Positions 53,301-61,693 of a DNA stretch of 64,000 nt are shown piece after piece. Numbering within the stretch: position 1 is the first letter of the stretch; each line of letters starts with the position of its first letter. This stretch comes from Algoriphagus sp. (GTDB taxonomy: Bacteria > Bacteroidota > Bacteroidia > Cytophagales > Cyclobacteriaceae): contig NZ_JAMWZB010000009.1 of NCBI RefSeq assembly GCF_024305035.1, forward strand, positions 1-64,000. Direction: 5' to 3'. The notes under the pieces were generated by a model. That model saw only the letters and a program-made list of their open reading frames with translations, was not told the DNA's origin and did not search any database. The translations under genes were made by a program, and so were the position numbers.

Positions 53301-54148
53301 TCATTGTATCGATAGCCGCCGCTGATTCCGCCATAATTCTCCCAGTTACCCAAAGCCGGTATCAAAGGTAAACTGGTCAGCACCTGATCAAATTCTCCGG
53401 CATTGTGCCTGAAAAATTCATCCCAGGCAGGTTGATACCCCCCACCTTGAACCAAGTCGCCGGGCATGAGGATGAAGTCGGGTTTCCGGGATTTGATGAT
53501 GTTTAGGTTTTCTGCATAACCTTGAGTTTCACTAAGCAAATAGTGGGGAATCTCAATTCCACTTTGGGTAGTAAATCCAAATTTCTCTTTCCATAGCGAA
53601 GGAACCGTCAACCCAAAAGGTCGAAGCAAGGGTGTGCCGGGGGCCCAAGGCCGATGCCGATCTCTACCCCGAGGTTCGGTCTCACTATCCGAAAACGCAA
53701 TAAATCGTAAACTCTCCCAATCTTGATCAGGTTTGGTTTTAAAACTGGCGCTAAACTTCTCTGAACCAAGGGTAACCTCATAGCTGTAGCTTTGGCCAGC
53801 TGGCAGATCCACAAGAGCCACCCGGTAGCGATGGGTTTGCTCAGCAAAAAGCCAGGAACCTTGAGGCAAATCGGAAATCATTTGGGCTTTTTCCTGTGCG
53901 GTATAATAAATCTCAGGAATGAATTCCCCTGTCACTCCAGATTCCCAAACGACGCTTCCTTCTGCATTTTTAACTAAAATTTCACTTGGTAGATTCTGAT
54001 CTGAAAACCAAGTAATCTGAATATTTCCCTGCCCATACAGCTGCAAATACGGTTTTACTCGAAAAAGACTTTCTTCTGGTACGGAATTCAGGCTCATTCC
54101 AAAAAGGAGCGGGAGGAAAATCAAAAAAAATAAATGTCTAGTGTTCAT
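50399..54148 (-). CDS. T9SS-secreted phosphoesterase-like protein with repeat domains
   Basis: A 1249-residue protein. Signal peptide (1-20), a purple-acid-phosphatase-type N-terminal FN3 domain (about 30-140), then a metallophosphoesterase-like domain (about 150-500). Four modules with a C(A/S)DL/I start and a D-x-SG turn alternate with Ig-like WYRN modules (about 600-1165). A C-terminal type IX sorting domain starts at LTLYPNPAN. Metal motifs are altered: GDLVQGG is kept, but GNHE reads GNWE and GHxH reads GHDE. It follows the DUF1573 gene with a 25-base gap. Confidence 0.88.
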   Translation of the reverse strand: MNTRHLFFLIFLPLLFGMSLNSVPEESLFRVKPYLQLYGQGNIQITWFSDQNLPSEILVKNAEGSVVWESGVTGEFIPEIYYTAQEKAQMISDLPQGSWLFAEQTHRYRVALVDLPAGQSYSYEVTLGSEKFSASFKTKPDQDWESLRFIAFSDSETEPRGRDRHRPWAPGTPLLRPFGLTVPSLWKEKFGFTTQSGIEIPHYLLSETQGYAENLNIIKSRKPDFILMPGDLVQGGGYQPAWDEFFRHNAGEFDQVLTSLPLIPALGNWENYGGISGGYRYNDRGEFAPKVGRMRFHAYFETPEEDPLKKHRQSYYRVDYGPVTILTLDSSNGTPDQLASDFSDEEKVSGKELTELGTDTQENYTAAEYASNGGTDLSGFHPGSDQYRWLESNLKAASEAGQLIFVQYHHIAYSSGEHGVPLNHELSVGQTGLPMRVLHPLLEEYGVIAVLSGHDELFERSVVDENGDGKGVLYYDVGVAGDGIFGVKRDYSAIPFPKVDYNPFKVWTADENSEEIWNSAGANPVITDGGKHYGHLEVNVSKVKDGAKTFAKVDFTPVYVFPQMNEAYELQSVERRVYPDEVSVLVELTGAETTLEPLFKSSIRVELNENGMAETSLQDYLENEVQSDWEVIFSRSETYTCADLSGTENELKITDSKGNTWTKVVLVEVLDTLPPDFEATNANLPFDQTIGKATLSPDDFYIRTEFIYENCLATAPVRIDLSKTEITCSDLNPDGTYEPITVEITLTDQSGNSTTKKRMVELNVFESKKVSLSALNELYEGGEVELRLGEELEYEVLSWYRNDQLIEGEKGNSILVQQQGLYYAEIQLSNGCQVKSERLNVEQSSFDFPELKAEILLELGSNGKVDLAPESVFLRWPLEDPNWTVSLSQQQFDCSDLGEKTIEVTLTDESGAIWTRNLGLRIADKLAPNLVVNNLEVHFDVSIGKVELTEELLIEEFSDNCGELEFGLSQTELTCADIGKKVDIRVVAEDFSGNRTEKTAVVTVTRFESDPIQIQGESLICEGDEARLEVSSEKDFEVVEWRRNGQKISGQHTKVLETKEPGVYQALIRYAGACLSESNDFEVELAQFPEGAIIQDGSKLVAPEGVKGYQWYRNGELLEGENERMLELNQMGSYEVELENEVGCKKRLSAIEVSISGLISRLDVMELTLYPNPANHQIKVKLPRDLGLKIAYFDVFEMNGKRVTESLFTRAMGDAVLEIEVETLSSGVYLIWVLDEKGTAYLGRFSKVE

Positions 54149-54173
54149 GAATGGAGCTTGAATTAACCCTAAT

Positions 54174-55265
54174 TTACTTGATTCGAGACTTGATTACCAA
54201 GGATTGAACGGGATTTAAAGGATCATTGCTGAAAATAAAAATATTCCGCTGATCGATTCCCTTTCTTCCCTTGGGATCAAAGGTAATTTCTAAATTCATC
54301 TGCTCGCCAGGAGCCAATTCCTGTTTAGGTATCACTAAAGTTAGACATTCACAGTTTCCCTGTATTTTTTTGATTTCCAAGGTTTTCTGGCCATTATTCA
54401 TCAGCGTTACCCATTCATTTTGAATTTCATTAGCCGAAATTTCTCTTAAATCAAGCTCTGGCTCACTAATTTTCAAATTGGGAATGACGCGAAGGTCACT
54501 TTTTGCAAACGGCGGGTAATATTCAAAAACATTGGCCAAGACGGCAATTTGCTGGGGAATCGAATCGCCAAAAGTCAAGGAAATCCCTTCCTCAAAGAAA
54601 CCCAAGTCGCCTTTTTCAGCTCCATTGTACGAAAATTGAAGCAAGCCCCGGGAATGTTGGGGAACCGAATCCTGCACTAGTCGTAGATCGATGTAATCTG
54701 GAGCATAAAACCTCAGGCTGTCTTGAATTAGGGGATCCTCACCGAAATTGAAAAATTCCACCTCCTTGATTTTGGGTTCATGAGTAAACACTTCCCCCAT
54801 ATTGACCTTTTCCAACCTAAAACCTAAATCCCCCTTTCGCACCGGATAATCCAAGTCCGGATTTTGGGGAGTAGGGATGGAAACCCCTTCGATGTAGAGC
54901 GTATCTTGGGTGCCTTGCAGGTTCCCTTTAACCACCACCAGTTTGGAGAAATAACCCGCCGTCGTACTGGGGTTAAATGACACGGAAACCGTTCCTTCTT
55001 CTCCTACATTTACGCTGTCCTGGGTGTAGTCCACCGTGGTGCAACCGCAATCAGTCCAAACTCGCTCTAGGACAAAGACCGAATCCTGGGTGTGGGTAAA
55101 TCGAAAGGTAGCTACCTGAGGACCGTTTTCTTCAAATACAGTTCCCAGATTCACTTTATTGACTTCCCAAACCAACTTGGAGACCGGAAGCTCCTGGGCA
55201 CTAATGACTTGGGAGAAGAAACAACCTAGAATTAAGAAGAAGAATGATTGGGTGCGGGTATTCAT
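54174..55265 (-). CDS. DUF1573 domain protein (exported)
   Basis: A 363-residue exported protein with a signal peptide cleaved near Ala-Gln at residue 24. It has two DUF1573 Ig-like domains (about 30-130 and 265-360). Each contains a short Cys pair (DCGCT and NCECL) and the SFNPS or TFDPKG strand that follows. The domain belongs to the ASPM/SPD-2/hydin-like fold. The role is unknown. It is first in a two-gene unit with the large T9SS protein, so both may act at the cell surface. Confidence 0.88.
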   Translation of the reverse strand: MNTRTQSFFFLILGCFFSQVISAQELPVSKLVWEVNKVNLGTVFEENGPQVATFRFTHTQDSVFVLERVWTDCGCTTVDYTQDSVNVGEEGTVSVSFNPSTTAGYFSKLVVVKGNLQGTQDTLYIEGVSIPTPQNPDLDYPVRKGDLGFRLEKVNMGEVFTHEPKIKEVEFFNFGEDPLIQDSLRFYAPDYIDLRLVQDSVPQHSRGLLQFSYNGAEKGDLGFFEEGISLTFGDSIPQQIAVLANVFEYYPPFAKSDLRVIPNLKISEPELDLREISANEIQNEWVTLMNNGQKTLEIKKIQGNCECLTLVIPKQELAPGEQMNLEITFDPKGRKGIDQRNIFIFSNDPLNPVQSLVIKSRIK

Positions 55266-55334
55266 ACTGCAAATAACGGATAAATCCAGACGAATTATAG
55301 GCTGATTTACTTAATTTGCGCCAAAATTAGAGCA

Positions 55335-56309
55335 ATGGCAAGAGTACTTACAGGTATCCAAAGTAGTGGAAGACCCCATTTGGGAAATATCCTCGGAGCG
55401 ATCGTCCCTGCTATCCAACTGGCTAAAGAAAATACCGAAGAATCCTATATTTTTATTGCGGATTTTCATTCGCTTACCAGTTCCAAGGACGGAGTTTTGC
55501 GCAAAGAAAACACCCTTGCGGTAGCCGCGGCTTGGTTGGCTTTTGGACTGGATATCGAAAAAACAGTTTTTTACCGCCAATCCCGAAGGCCAGAGGTCGC
55601 GGAATTGACCTGGTATTTGAACTGCTTTACGCCATTTCCCATGCTGGCCAATGCCCATAGTTTCAAAGATAAGTCCGAACGATTAGCCGATGTGAATGCA
55701 GGCCTTTTTACCTATCCTGTCCTGATGGCTGCGGATATTTTGTTGTATTCGGCAGACTTGGTTCCTGTAGGAAAAGATCAAATGCAGCACCTGGAAATGA
55801 CCCGGGATATTGCAACTGCTTTTAACCGAATCGTGGAAGAGGAAATTTTGACAATTCCTGAGGCCAGAATTTCCGAGTCGGTAAAAACCATTCCCGGAAC
55901 GGATGGTCAGAAAATGAGTAAATCCTATGGAAACTACATTGATATTTTCCTGCCGGAGAAGCAACTCAAAAAAAACATCAACCGCATCATCACCGATAGC
56001 ACCGCATTGGAGGATCCCAAAGACCCAGACACCTGTAATGTATTCAAGCTTTATAGCCTAATCGCTGAAGAAAGCCAAACGGCCCAACTCCGGGAAAAAT
56101 ACTTGGGTGGAAATTACGGGTATGGTCATGCCAAAAAGGAATTTTATGAATTGATTTTAGACAAGTATGCCCAAGAGCGGAAAGCCTTTGATTTTTACAT
56201 GGCTCATCCGGATGAAATTGAGGTAAAGTTGGCTGCGGGAGAAGAAAAGGCCAAAACCGAAGGCGAGAAAATTTTGAATCGGGTGAGGGAAAAGTTGGGG
56301 TTTCGATAA
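55335..56309 (+). CDS. trpS: Tryptophanyl-tRNA synthetase
   Basis: Charges tRNA-Trp. The 324-residue class I enzyme has the HIGH-type motif PHLGN near residues 14-18 and an intact KMSKS (GTDGQKMSKSYGN). The VPVGKDQMQHLEM segment is typical of bacterial TrpRS. It is the last recognisable core gene on the right side of the window; accessory genes begin after it. It is divergent from the DUF1573 gene. Confidence 0.97.
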   Translation: MARVLTGIQSSGRPHLGNILGAIVPAIQLAKENTEESYIFIADFHSLTSSKDGVLRKENTLAVAAAWLAFGLDIEKTVFYRQSRRPEVAELTWYLNCFTPFPMLANAHSFKDKSERLADVNAGLFTYPVLMAADILLYSADLVPVGKDQMQHLEMTRDIATAFNRIVEEEILTIPEARISESVKTIPGTDGQKMSKSYGNYIDIFLPEKQLKKNINRIITDSTALEDPKDPDTCNVFKLYSLIAEESQTAQLREKYLGGNYGYGHAKKEFYELILDKYAQERKAFDFYMAHPDEIEVKLAAGEEKAKTEGEKILNRVREKLGFR

Positions 56310-56546
56310 GGGTAAATTTCTTATTCGGTTACCTTCTGAAAGTATCTTAATATCCGCATTAAGAATTATCCCTTTTCAACTTCATCAAGAAACCAATTCG
56401 GTGGAGTGTTTGACCACCAAAATGTACTGAAGGCACGAAACAAATAATCGCTTCGAAAAACCCCACGTTTCTTAGATGCAAACCGTGAGATAGTCTTTAA
56501 ATGCTCAGGTTCCTCATATCAGGGTAATACCTCAACCTTGCCAACC

Positions 56547-57716
56547 ATGAAAAAAATCCTGCATCTTTCAATCTTTCTACTTTCATTGCGAGCCTTCGCT
56601 TGCGATTGTAACCCGCCGGATATCACCGAAAAATTCATTCGATCTGATTTCGTTGCCAATGTGACAATCCTCAAAATTTATCCCAACAAAGGAAATGAGG
56701 CAGGATATAAAGCTGATATTCAAATTAATGAATTATTCAAAGGAGAAAACCTAAAGTCAATTTATATTTATGGAAGAAGTGATAACGGAATTGGAAGTTC
56801 TTGTGATATGTATATTCCAGCAAATACCAAACTTATCGCCTATGCGATTAAAAATAGGGATGGAAATTTTGGAATAGGAATGTGCTCTGGAATAATGTAT
56901 CTAGATTATTCCGGATATTATAAAAAGAAAACGTTAAAGACCGAAAGTGAGCTGAAAAAACAAAAAAGGGAATTAGAAATTCTACAAACTTTTAAGTCAA
57001 AGAATATAAACCATACTGACAGAATAATTTACAGAGAGAAAACAAACTTAACTAATGAATTACAACAATTTAAAGGGATTCAACTTGAAAAAAAATTCGG
57101 AATCTATGAAATAACGGGAGTATCTTCTGTTTATCAGGAATATCAGTGTGATTCCTCCTTTGGAATTTTTGGTATTTATTTTTATCCTTATGCCCTCCCC
57201 TTTCTGTTTAATATACCTTCTTTGGCCTTAAGTGATCAAATGCTGGATCTTCAATCTTTTCTAGGAAAAGAGGGTCGGATGTTGGAGGAGCGGATTTTGG
57301 GAGCGGTGTCTAATGAAGAAAGAATGAAAATAATGACTGATTTTCTTCGAAGAAGGCTAAGAGATACACTCCCAAACGAACTGAAATTCCAACAAGTCAT
57401 ACAATCTCTTGTGAATTACCAACAAGAATTCACTATTGAAAAACTGGCAGCAGACTGTAATTTATCCAGAAGGCAATTTGAGCGCCAATTCTTGAATTAT
57501 GCCGGTTTGAGTCCCCAAAAATACTACCGAATTCTTCGGTTCCAACACGCAACTGAGTTCTATAAAAACAAGGATCTTAACCTAGCCCATCTAGCCTTAG
57601 ACTGCGGTTATTATGACCAGGCACACTTTATCCATGAGTTTACCAAGTTTTCCGGTTATCAACCCAAAGCCTACTTTTCCGGAAAGGTAACGGGTGTGGA
57701 ATGGCGGGATTGTTGA
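56547..57716 (+). CDS. Fusion of exported TIMP-like domain and AraC-type regulator
   Basis: The 389-residue frame joins two parts that do not belong together. Residues 1-18 are a signal peptide, and the mature N-terminus begins Cys-x-Cys (19/21) like TIMP/netrin-like domains (about 19-130). After about residue 190 the sequence becomes the end of a DUF6597-type sensor domain (FGIYFYPYALPF), then a full AraC double helix-turn-helix (about 295-380). A DNA-binding domain behind a cleavable signal peptide should not work, so this looks like an accidental fusion of two gene parts. I use the ATG at 56547. Confidence 0.75.
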   Translation: MKKILHLSIFLLSLRAFACDCNPPDITEKFIRSDFVANVTILKIYPNKGNEAGYKADIQINELFKGENLKSIYIYGRSDNGIGSSCDMYIPANTKLIAYAIKNRDGNFGIGMCSGIMYLDYSGYYKKKTLKTESELKKQKRELEILQTFKSKNINHTDRIIYREKTNLTNELQQFKGIQLEKKFGIYEITGVSSVYQEYQCDSSFGIFGIYFYPYALPFLFNIPSLALSDQMLDLQSFLGKEGRMLEERILGAVSNEERMKIMTDFLRRRLRDTLPNELKFQQVIQSLVNYQQEFTIEKLAADCNLSRRQFERQFLNYAGLSPQKYYRILRFQHATEFYKNKDLNLAHLALDCGYYDQAHFIHEFTKFSGYQPKAYFSGKVTGVEWRDC

Positions 57717-57937
57717 CTTTCTGGTTACCCAATCACTGGACCAAGTACAATACCTGTTGCCAGGTAAGAAGTTTTTTTTGGGCAAACCGCCAGGTAATGG
57801 TGAACCGGCATGCTTGTGAGTATTTCGAACCCATAGGAAATGGTAAACTACAATTGATAGTGCAGCCCGAATTGGCTAACAGGATTATCATCAGCCAGAA
57901 GCGGGCAAAAGGATTTAAGGAATGGGCGGAGAGTTAA
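57701..57937 (+). CDS. Short orphan reading frame, possible gene fragment
   Basis: This 78-residue frame overlaps the end of the fusion gene by 16 bases and stops exactly where the convergent nuclease-like gene ends. Its second half (from about VMVNRHACEYFEP onwards, ending KRAKGFKEWAES) looks like the C-terminus of a real protein, while the first 30 residues look random. It may be the tail of a truncated gene. No family is recognised. Confidence 0.3.
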   Translation: MAGLLTFWLPNHWTKYNTCCQVRSFFWANRQVMVNRHACEYFEPIGNGKLQLIVQPELANRIIISQKRAKGFKEWAES

Positions 57938-59374
57938 TTAATCGAGTTTCTCCCTGACTTCTAATAAATAAGTTAGATCAAGAGGGTGACAGGAATAATC
58001 GTCCAGGTGCATTCTGAAATTGTATTTTTTCGTTATCGGGTCTTTATCTGTTTCCCTGATTTTTATCAAAAGTTCCTTTAGGGTTACTTGTTTGCTCTTT
58101 AAAAGGTGAACCAAATAATCCCAGGTACGCAAATCCATGATAAAGAGATTTTCAACTGGTAGGAGGCTAATGTTTTCCTCGTTTAGTCCAATCTTCTCAG
58201 CTTCTTCTTTCAAAAACTGGTCCCATAAATCTGTGGCATTCCCAAGCATTAAATCTCGATAAGTAATAATGATTCCAAAATATTCAGTTCCGTGTGAAGC
58301 TATTGATGAAACCACAGAAATCATTTGAGTACAATATGCCTTAACTATATTCTGCCTGAATTCATTTGCAAGAATTTCATCAGTAGGATTCGCTGCTGTG
58401 AAGGGCTTAACTTCAATGCCTTTTACTTCAACAACAATATGATCTTCCAAAAGAAAATCTACAAGGGTGTGGTGTTTTCCTAACCTGGACTTTAGCTCAT
58501 TTTCATTTTTAAAATCTATCCCCGATTCATGAAGACCCATTTCAACATATTTTTCCATCCGGCGTCCTAGCTCCGGAGAGAAGTCAGGGTCCTTATGTTT
58601 CATAAATTCATAGATGAAGTGATTGATGGTCACGTTCAATATGTCTCTATGGGGAATGATTACGCGATTATCGAAGAGAAACATAGGCCTCCGGGTGAAT
58701 ATCGATGGTTCAAAAATCTGGAGGTTGTAATTTCGAATCTGACGAGTATCCATATTTATCGCCACATCTATGGACTCTCGCGATATGGTCCATAGTTTAA
58801 ACAATTGATTACTGAGTTTCGACCCAAATTGTATTTCAACTAATTCAGGGAACCTATCAATTGAGATTCCTTTAATTATTTTTTCTGAAGCGGTGTCATT
58901 TAAAAGTAGAAGAAGTTTAAAATGAAGAACTTTTAAAAAATCTGTTATTGAAATTCCGGTCAATTTTTCAAAACTGCCTGCGATATCATACTTGTGCTTT
59001 ATTTGATTGAATAACAGATATTGTCTTGCCGTACAATCCCAAAAGGCCTTTTCCTGGTAAACCATTTGCTGCAGTGAAAGAATAATGAAGGTCTTTTTGA
59101 GATTGCCGCCGTTTCTTCCGGGATAGAAGATGTTGTGTGCGTTTTCTAGTTTTTCGATTTGTTGATACAGACTAATGATATCTTTGCGAGAAGCTTCCTT
59201 CAATGGATAATTTCGACCTCCAAATTCAATTGCCCACCTGAGCAGAAGTAAGCCTTGCCAAAAAGCCTGGGGGCGGGATGATTTTTCCTGGTTTTTAAGT
59301 ATAGATAGCAACTCCCGAACCAAGGAGTTGTAGGTAAATCTACCCAGCTTATTCTGAATAGGCTTATAATTCAT
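57938..59374 (-). CDS. Unrecognised protein with PD-(D/E)XK nuclease signature
   Basis: A 478-residue protein with no signal peptide. The N-terminal 270 residues are helical and unrecognised. Around residues 270-320 is a nuclease-like core: a helix with a Glu (GRRMEKY), an Asp in TLVDFLLED (D306), then VVEVKG (E316, K318), matching E, D-x9-E-x-K of PD-(D/E)XK enzymes. The start overlaps the end of the AlbA_2 gene by 11 bases (or 23 if the ATG at 59386 is used), implying coupled translation and a shared function, possibly as effector. Confidence 0.7.
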   Translation of the reverse strand: MNYKPIQNKLGRFTYNSLVRELLSILKNQEKSSRPQAFWQGLLLLRWAIEFGGRNYPLKEASRKDIISLYQQIEKLENAHNIFYPGRNGGNLKKTFIILSLQQMVYQEKAFWDCTARQYLLFNQIKHKYDIAGSFEKLTGISITDFLKVLHFKLLLLLNDTASEKIIKGISIDRFPELVEIQFGSKLSNQLFKLWTISRESIDVAINMDTRQIRNYNLQIFEPSIFTRRPMFLFDNRVIIPHRDILNVTINHFIYEFMKHKDPDFSPELGRRMEKYVEMGLHESGIDFKNENELKSRLGKHHTLVDFLLEDHIVVEVKGIEVKPFTAANPTDEILANEFRQNIVKAYCTQMISVVSSIASHGTEYFGIIITYRDLMLGNATDLWDQFLKEEAEKIGLNEENISLLPVENLFIMDLRTWDYLVHLLKSKQVTLKELLIKIRETDKDPITKKYNFRMHLDDYSCHPLDLTYLLEVREKLD

Positions 59375-60509
59375 CTGCTCTGGCATTCGACTTCCATCTG
59401 TTAAAAAGTTGATATACTTTATCCGCGAAAGCTGGGTCAACACCAAATTCTTTCCCTACCCTCTTGATGTTTCTTGAGGCAAATTCTCCGGCAAATCCAA
59501 CAGCTGTTTGTTCAAGAAGGGGTTGGTTGTCAGTTAAAAAATCTTCGAAATGCTGCTTTTCTGCCTCATCCCTGAAGATGATAAAGGGTGCGGACATTCC
59601 TCGCGACTCCAGGGAAAGCTCACCCTTCGTCAAAAGATATAAAAACAGCCCATTCAGGGAATCCAATAGGTAGTGATAGTACCATTGGTCTCCCATCTCT
59701 AAATCAAGGTAGCCGGTTTTTGGCACAGGAAGCATGATCCGCATTTCATCGCAATACATATATTCCAATTCCGCAATAGGTGTGGTATGGTACATGAATT
59801 TGGCTGTTCCCAGAAATGAGGATTCATTGGTGTAGAAGTAGCTATAGGGCTCATAAAACCTTTCCGGTTCGCTCAGGATGATGGAGTATTCAGGATATAT
59901 CAGGTGGTAAAAATGATTACTATTGCCAATGTCCATAGACCAGTTTCCAGGCTCTTTGAGCAAGGCCTTCAACCTGTCAAGCGAGGTAAGGTCAATTCCG
60001 AACCTTTCCCGCCACATTTTCTCCACAATCCAAAAGTCTGTGGAGGCGTTAAGCGGGGTATTGGTATCATTTATTCTGGAATAGATATGATGGGCTTTGA
60101 CTGTTGTTCCTCTGTCCTTGTAATCCTCAGTCAGTGTATAGGGCTTAAATGGCCGGTCAAGAATTATCAGTACATCGATTTCGTTGTCTTCAATTTTGAG
60201 TGTCTGTAGTTCAATCTCAGGCCGTTTGCCTCCCGAAAAACTTTTGCTTCTAAGGAAATCAATGTAATTGGATTGCTTTTTCCGGTTGGGCTGATTTTGG
60301 GCCAATCCTTTTACCCAGGTTCCTTCTTGGCTTTCCTCTATACCGATGATGAGGTATTTGTCTCCTTTATGTAGCGAATTAGCCAGGCAAAGGATGTCAT
60401 GGAGGAGGGAAGCATTATTGTCGTGCGGTTCAGATTTAAAGTCCCAGAAACTCCCTTCCCTGTTTTTGCTGATCAATTCCCTGATGATAAATTCAAGCTG
60501 TTGAGCCAT
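59364..60509 (-). CDS. AlbA_2/Schlafen-type domain protein
   Basis: A 381-residue protein. The AlbA_2 domain covers about residues 1-150, with WDFK at 22-25 (family Glu-x-Lys position), a CLANSLHKGDKYLIIGIEES strand-turn segment at about 41-60 and the further strand VLIILDRPFKPY. The C-terminal 230 residues are unrecognised and contain many Tyr and Phe. AlbA_2 proteins occur in regulators and in phage defence. Here it overlaps the downstream nuclease-like gene, so it probably senses or binds nucleic acid for it (inference). Confidence 0.78.
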   Translation of the reverse strand: MAQQLEFIIRELISKNREGSFWDFKSEPHDNNASLLHDILCLANSLHKGDKYLIIGIEESQEGTWVKGLAQNQPNRKKQSNYIDFLRSKSFSGGKRPEIELQTLKIEDNEIDVLIILDRPFKPYTLTEDYKDRGTTVKAHHIYSRINDTNTPLNASTDFWIVEKMWRERFGIDLTSLDRLKALLKEPGNWSMDIGNSNHFYHLIYPEYSIILSEPERFYEPYSYFYTNESSFLGTAKFMYHTTPIAELEYMYCDEMRIMLPVPKTGYLDLEMGDQWYYHYLLDSLNGLFLYLLTKGELSLESRGMSAPFIIFRDEAEKQHFEDFLTDNQPLLEQTAVGFAGEFASRNIKRVGKEFGVDPAFADKVYQLFNRWKSNARADEL

Positions 60510-60550
60510 ATGTTGTTTTTATTGGCAATTACTGCGGTCGGGTATAAAGC

Positions 60551-61606
60551 CTAACCCCAAACTTTTACCGTTTTAGCGTCGAAATACCGGACATAACACT
60601 TAAACTTACTTTCAATAGTTTTCAGGTGTTTCAAGTCTGAATCGGAATAAACTCCGATGTATATGCTATTCAACATATGCCATTTACCATCACCTTCTTT
60701 CTTTTTCTTTGCCGCTTTATTGATAGCGGCGATGATGTGTTCATCATAGGGGCCAAAACCAAAGCCAAAGCATATCAGGGAGCCTTCAAGATTTGAGAGC
60801 GTGTCGTAGCAGAAAGACAGGTACCTGTTATGCCGGATATGACTTAGTTTTTCTTCTCCGTTCCCGGCCGTTACAAAGATGGGGTATTCCTTTCTTGCCA
60901 TTCTGGCTTTGACATTTTCCAATAAAACATGTTCGTTGCTGTATTCCTCCTTAACGATATCTATCCCGGCATCGAAAATATGGAGTGCTCCGTGAACGTA
61001 AAAAATTGATTGTGTATCCTTGTTTTTGCCCCACCGCAGTTCAGACCACATGCTGTCTTCAGGAGCTATGAATTCGTCAGTCTCGTCGGTTTCTCTTCCA
61101 AAACCGTCTCCAATCCGATCGAGCTGGTTTCTCATTAAAACCCAATAGAGCAACAAATCATAATTGGTAGTAAAAATATTGCCCTCTTGAGAAAGATACT
61201 CATTAAGAAAATCCGCGCAAGCCTGGCTTTTCTCTTCTGAAATGGAAAAGACATGTTCAGGATGGAGTTCTTTGATGGCTTCAATCAAGCTTTCTTTTAA
61301 GGTTGTGGTAGCCTGGTGAATCTTGTCGACTACTCCTTTTTCAGCGCCAAAAACTCCGGCAATTTTAGCAACATTTTCGAGCTGCTCCATCAGCAACTCA
61401 AAATTACTGGTCTTAATTATTCCGAAAAGCTTTTGAAGAGTATCGTTCTCTATATTCTCCAAAAACTTACTTAGGGCATTATACGAAAATATCCCGGAAT
61501 CATAGGACATGCTAAAGCCATTGCCCAGCAATAAATGTTTCTTCCGGTTTTTTTTTCTGAGCGAGGCAATAACTTCCTCGTAGGTCAATAAGTCAGTGTC
61601 TCCCAC
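60551..61606 (-). CDS. DUF4917-family protein with SIR2-like fold
   Basis: A 351-residue protein with SIR2-type NAD-site motifs: LLLGNGFS (25-32), FTTNYD (145-150), the candidate catalytic His in YVHGALH (H205), and CFGFGFGPYDEH (279-290). SIR2-fold defence proteins commonly destroy NAD when phage is sensed (family knowledge); whether DUF4917 does is not established. The start is GTG at 61606, because an in-frame stop lies just above. It sits 41 bases upstream of the AlbA_2 gene and 87 bases below the toxin gene. Confidence 0.82.
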   Translation of the reverse strand: MGDTDLLTYEEVIASLRKKNRKKHLLLGNGFSMSYDSGIFSYNALSKFLENIENDTLQKLFGIIKTSNFELLMEQLENVAKIAGVFGAEKGVVDKIHQATTTLKESLIEAIKELHPEHVFSISEEKSQACADFLNEYLSQEGNIFTTNYDLLLYWVLMRNQLDRIGDGFGRETDETDEFIAPEDSMWSELRWGKNKDTQSIFYVHGALHIFDAGIDIVKEEYSNEHVLLENVKARMARKEYPIFVTAGNGEEKLSHIRHNRYLSFCYDTLSNLEGSLICFGFGFGPYDEHIIAAINKAAKKKKEGDGKWHMLNSIYIGVYSDSDLKHLKTIESKFKCYVRYFDAKTVKVWG

Positions 61607-61693
61607 AAAGCTTTAATTGAGTCAAAGAATTCCAATTTTTGCATGTCAAAATAGTTACATTATGCTTATTCATCTCTATTGTGTCTACTCCAC

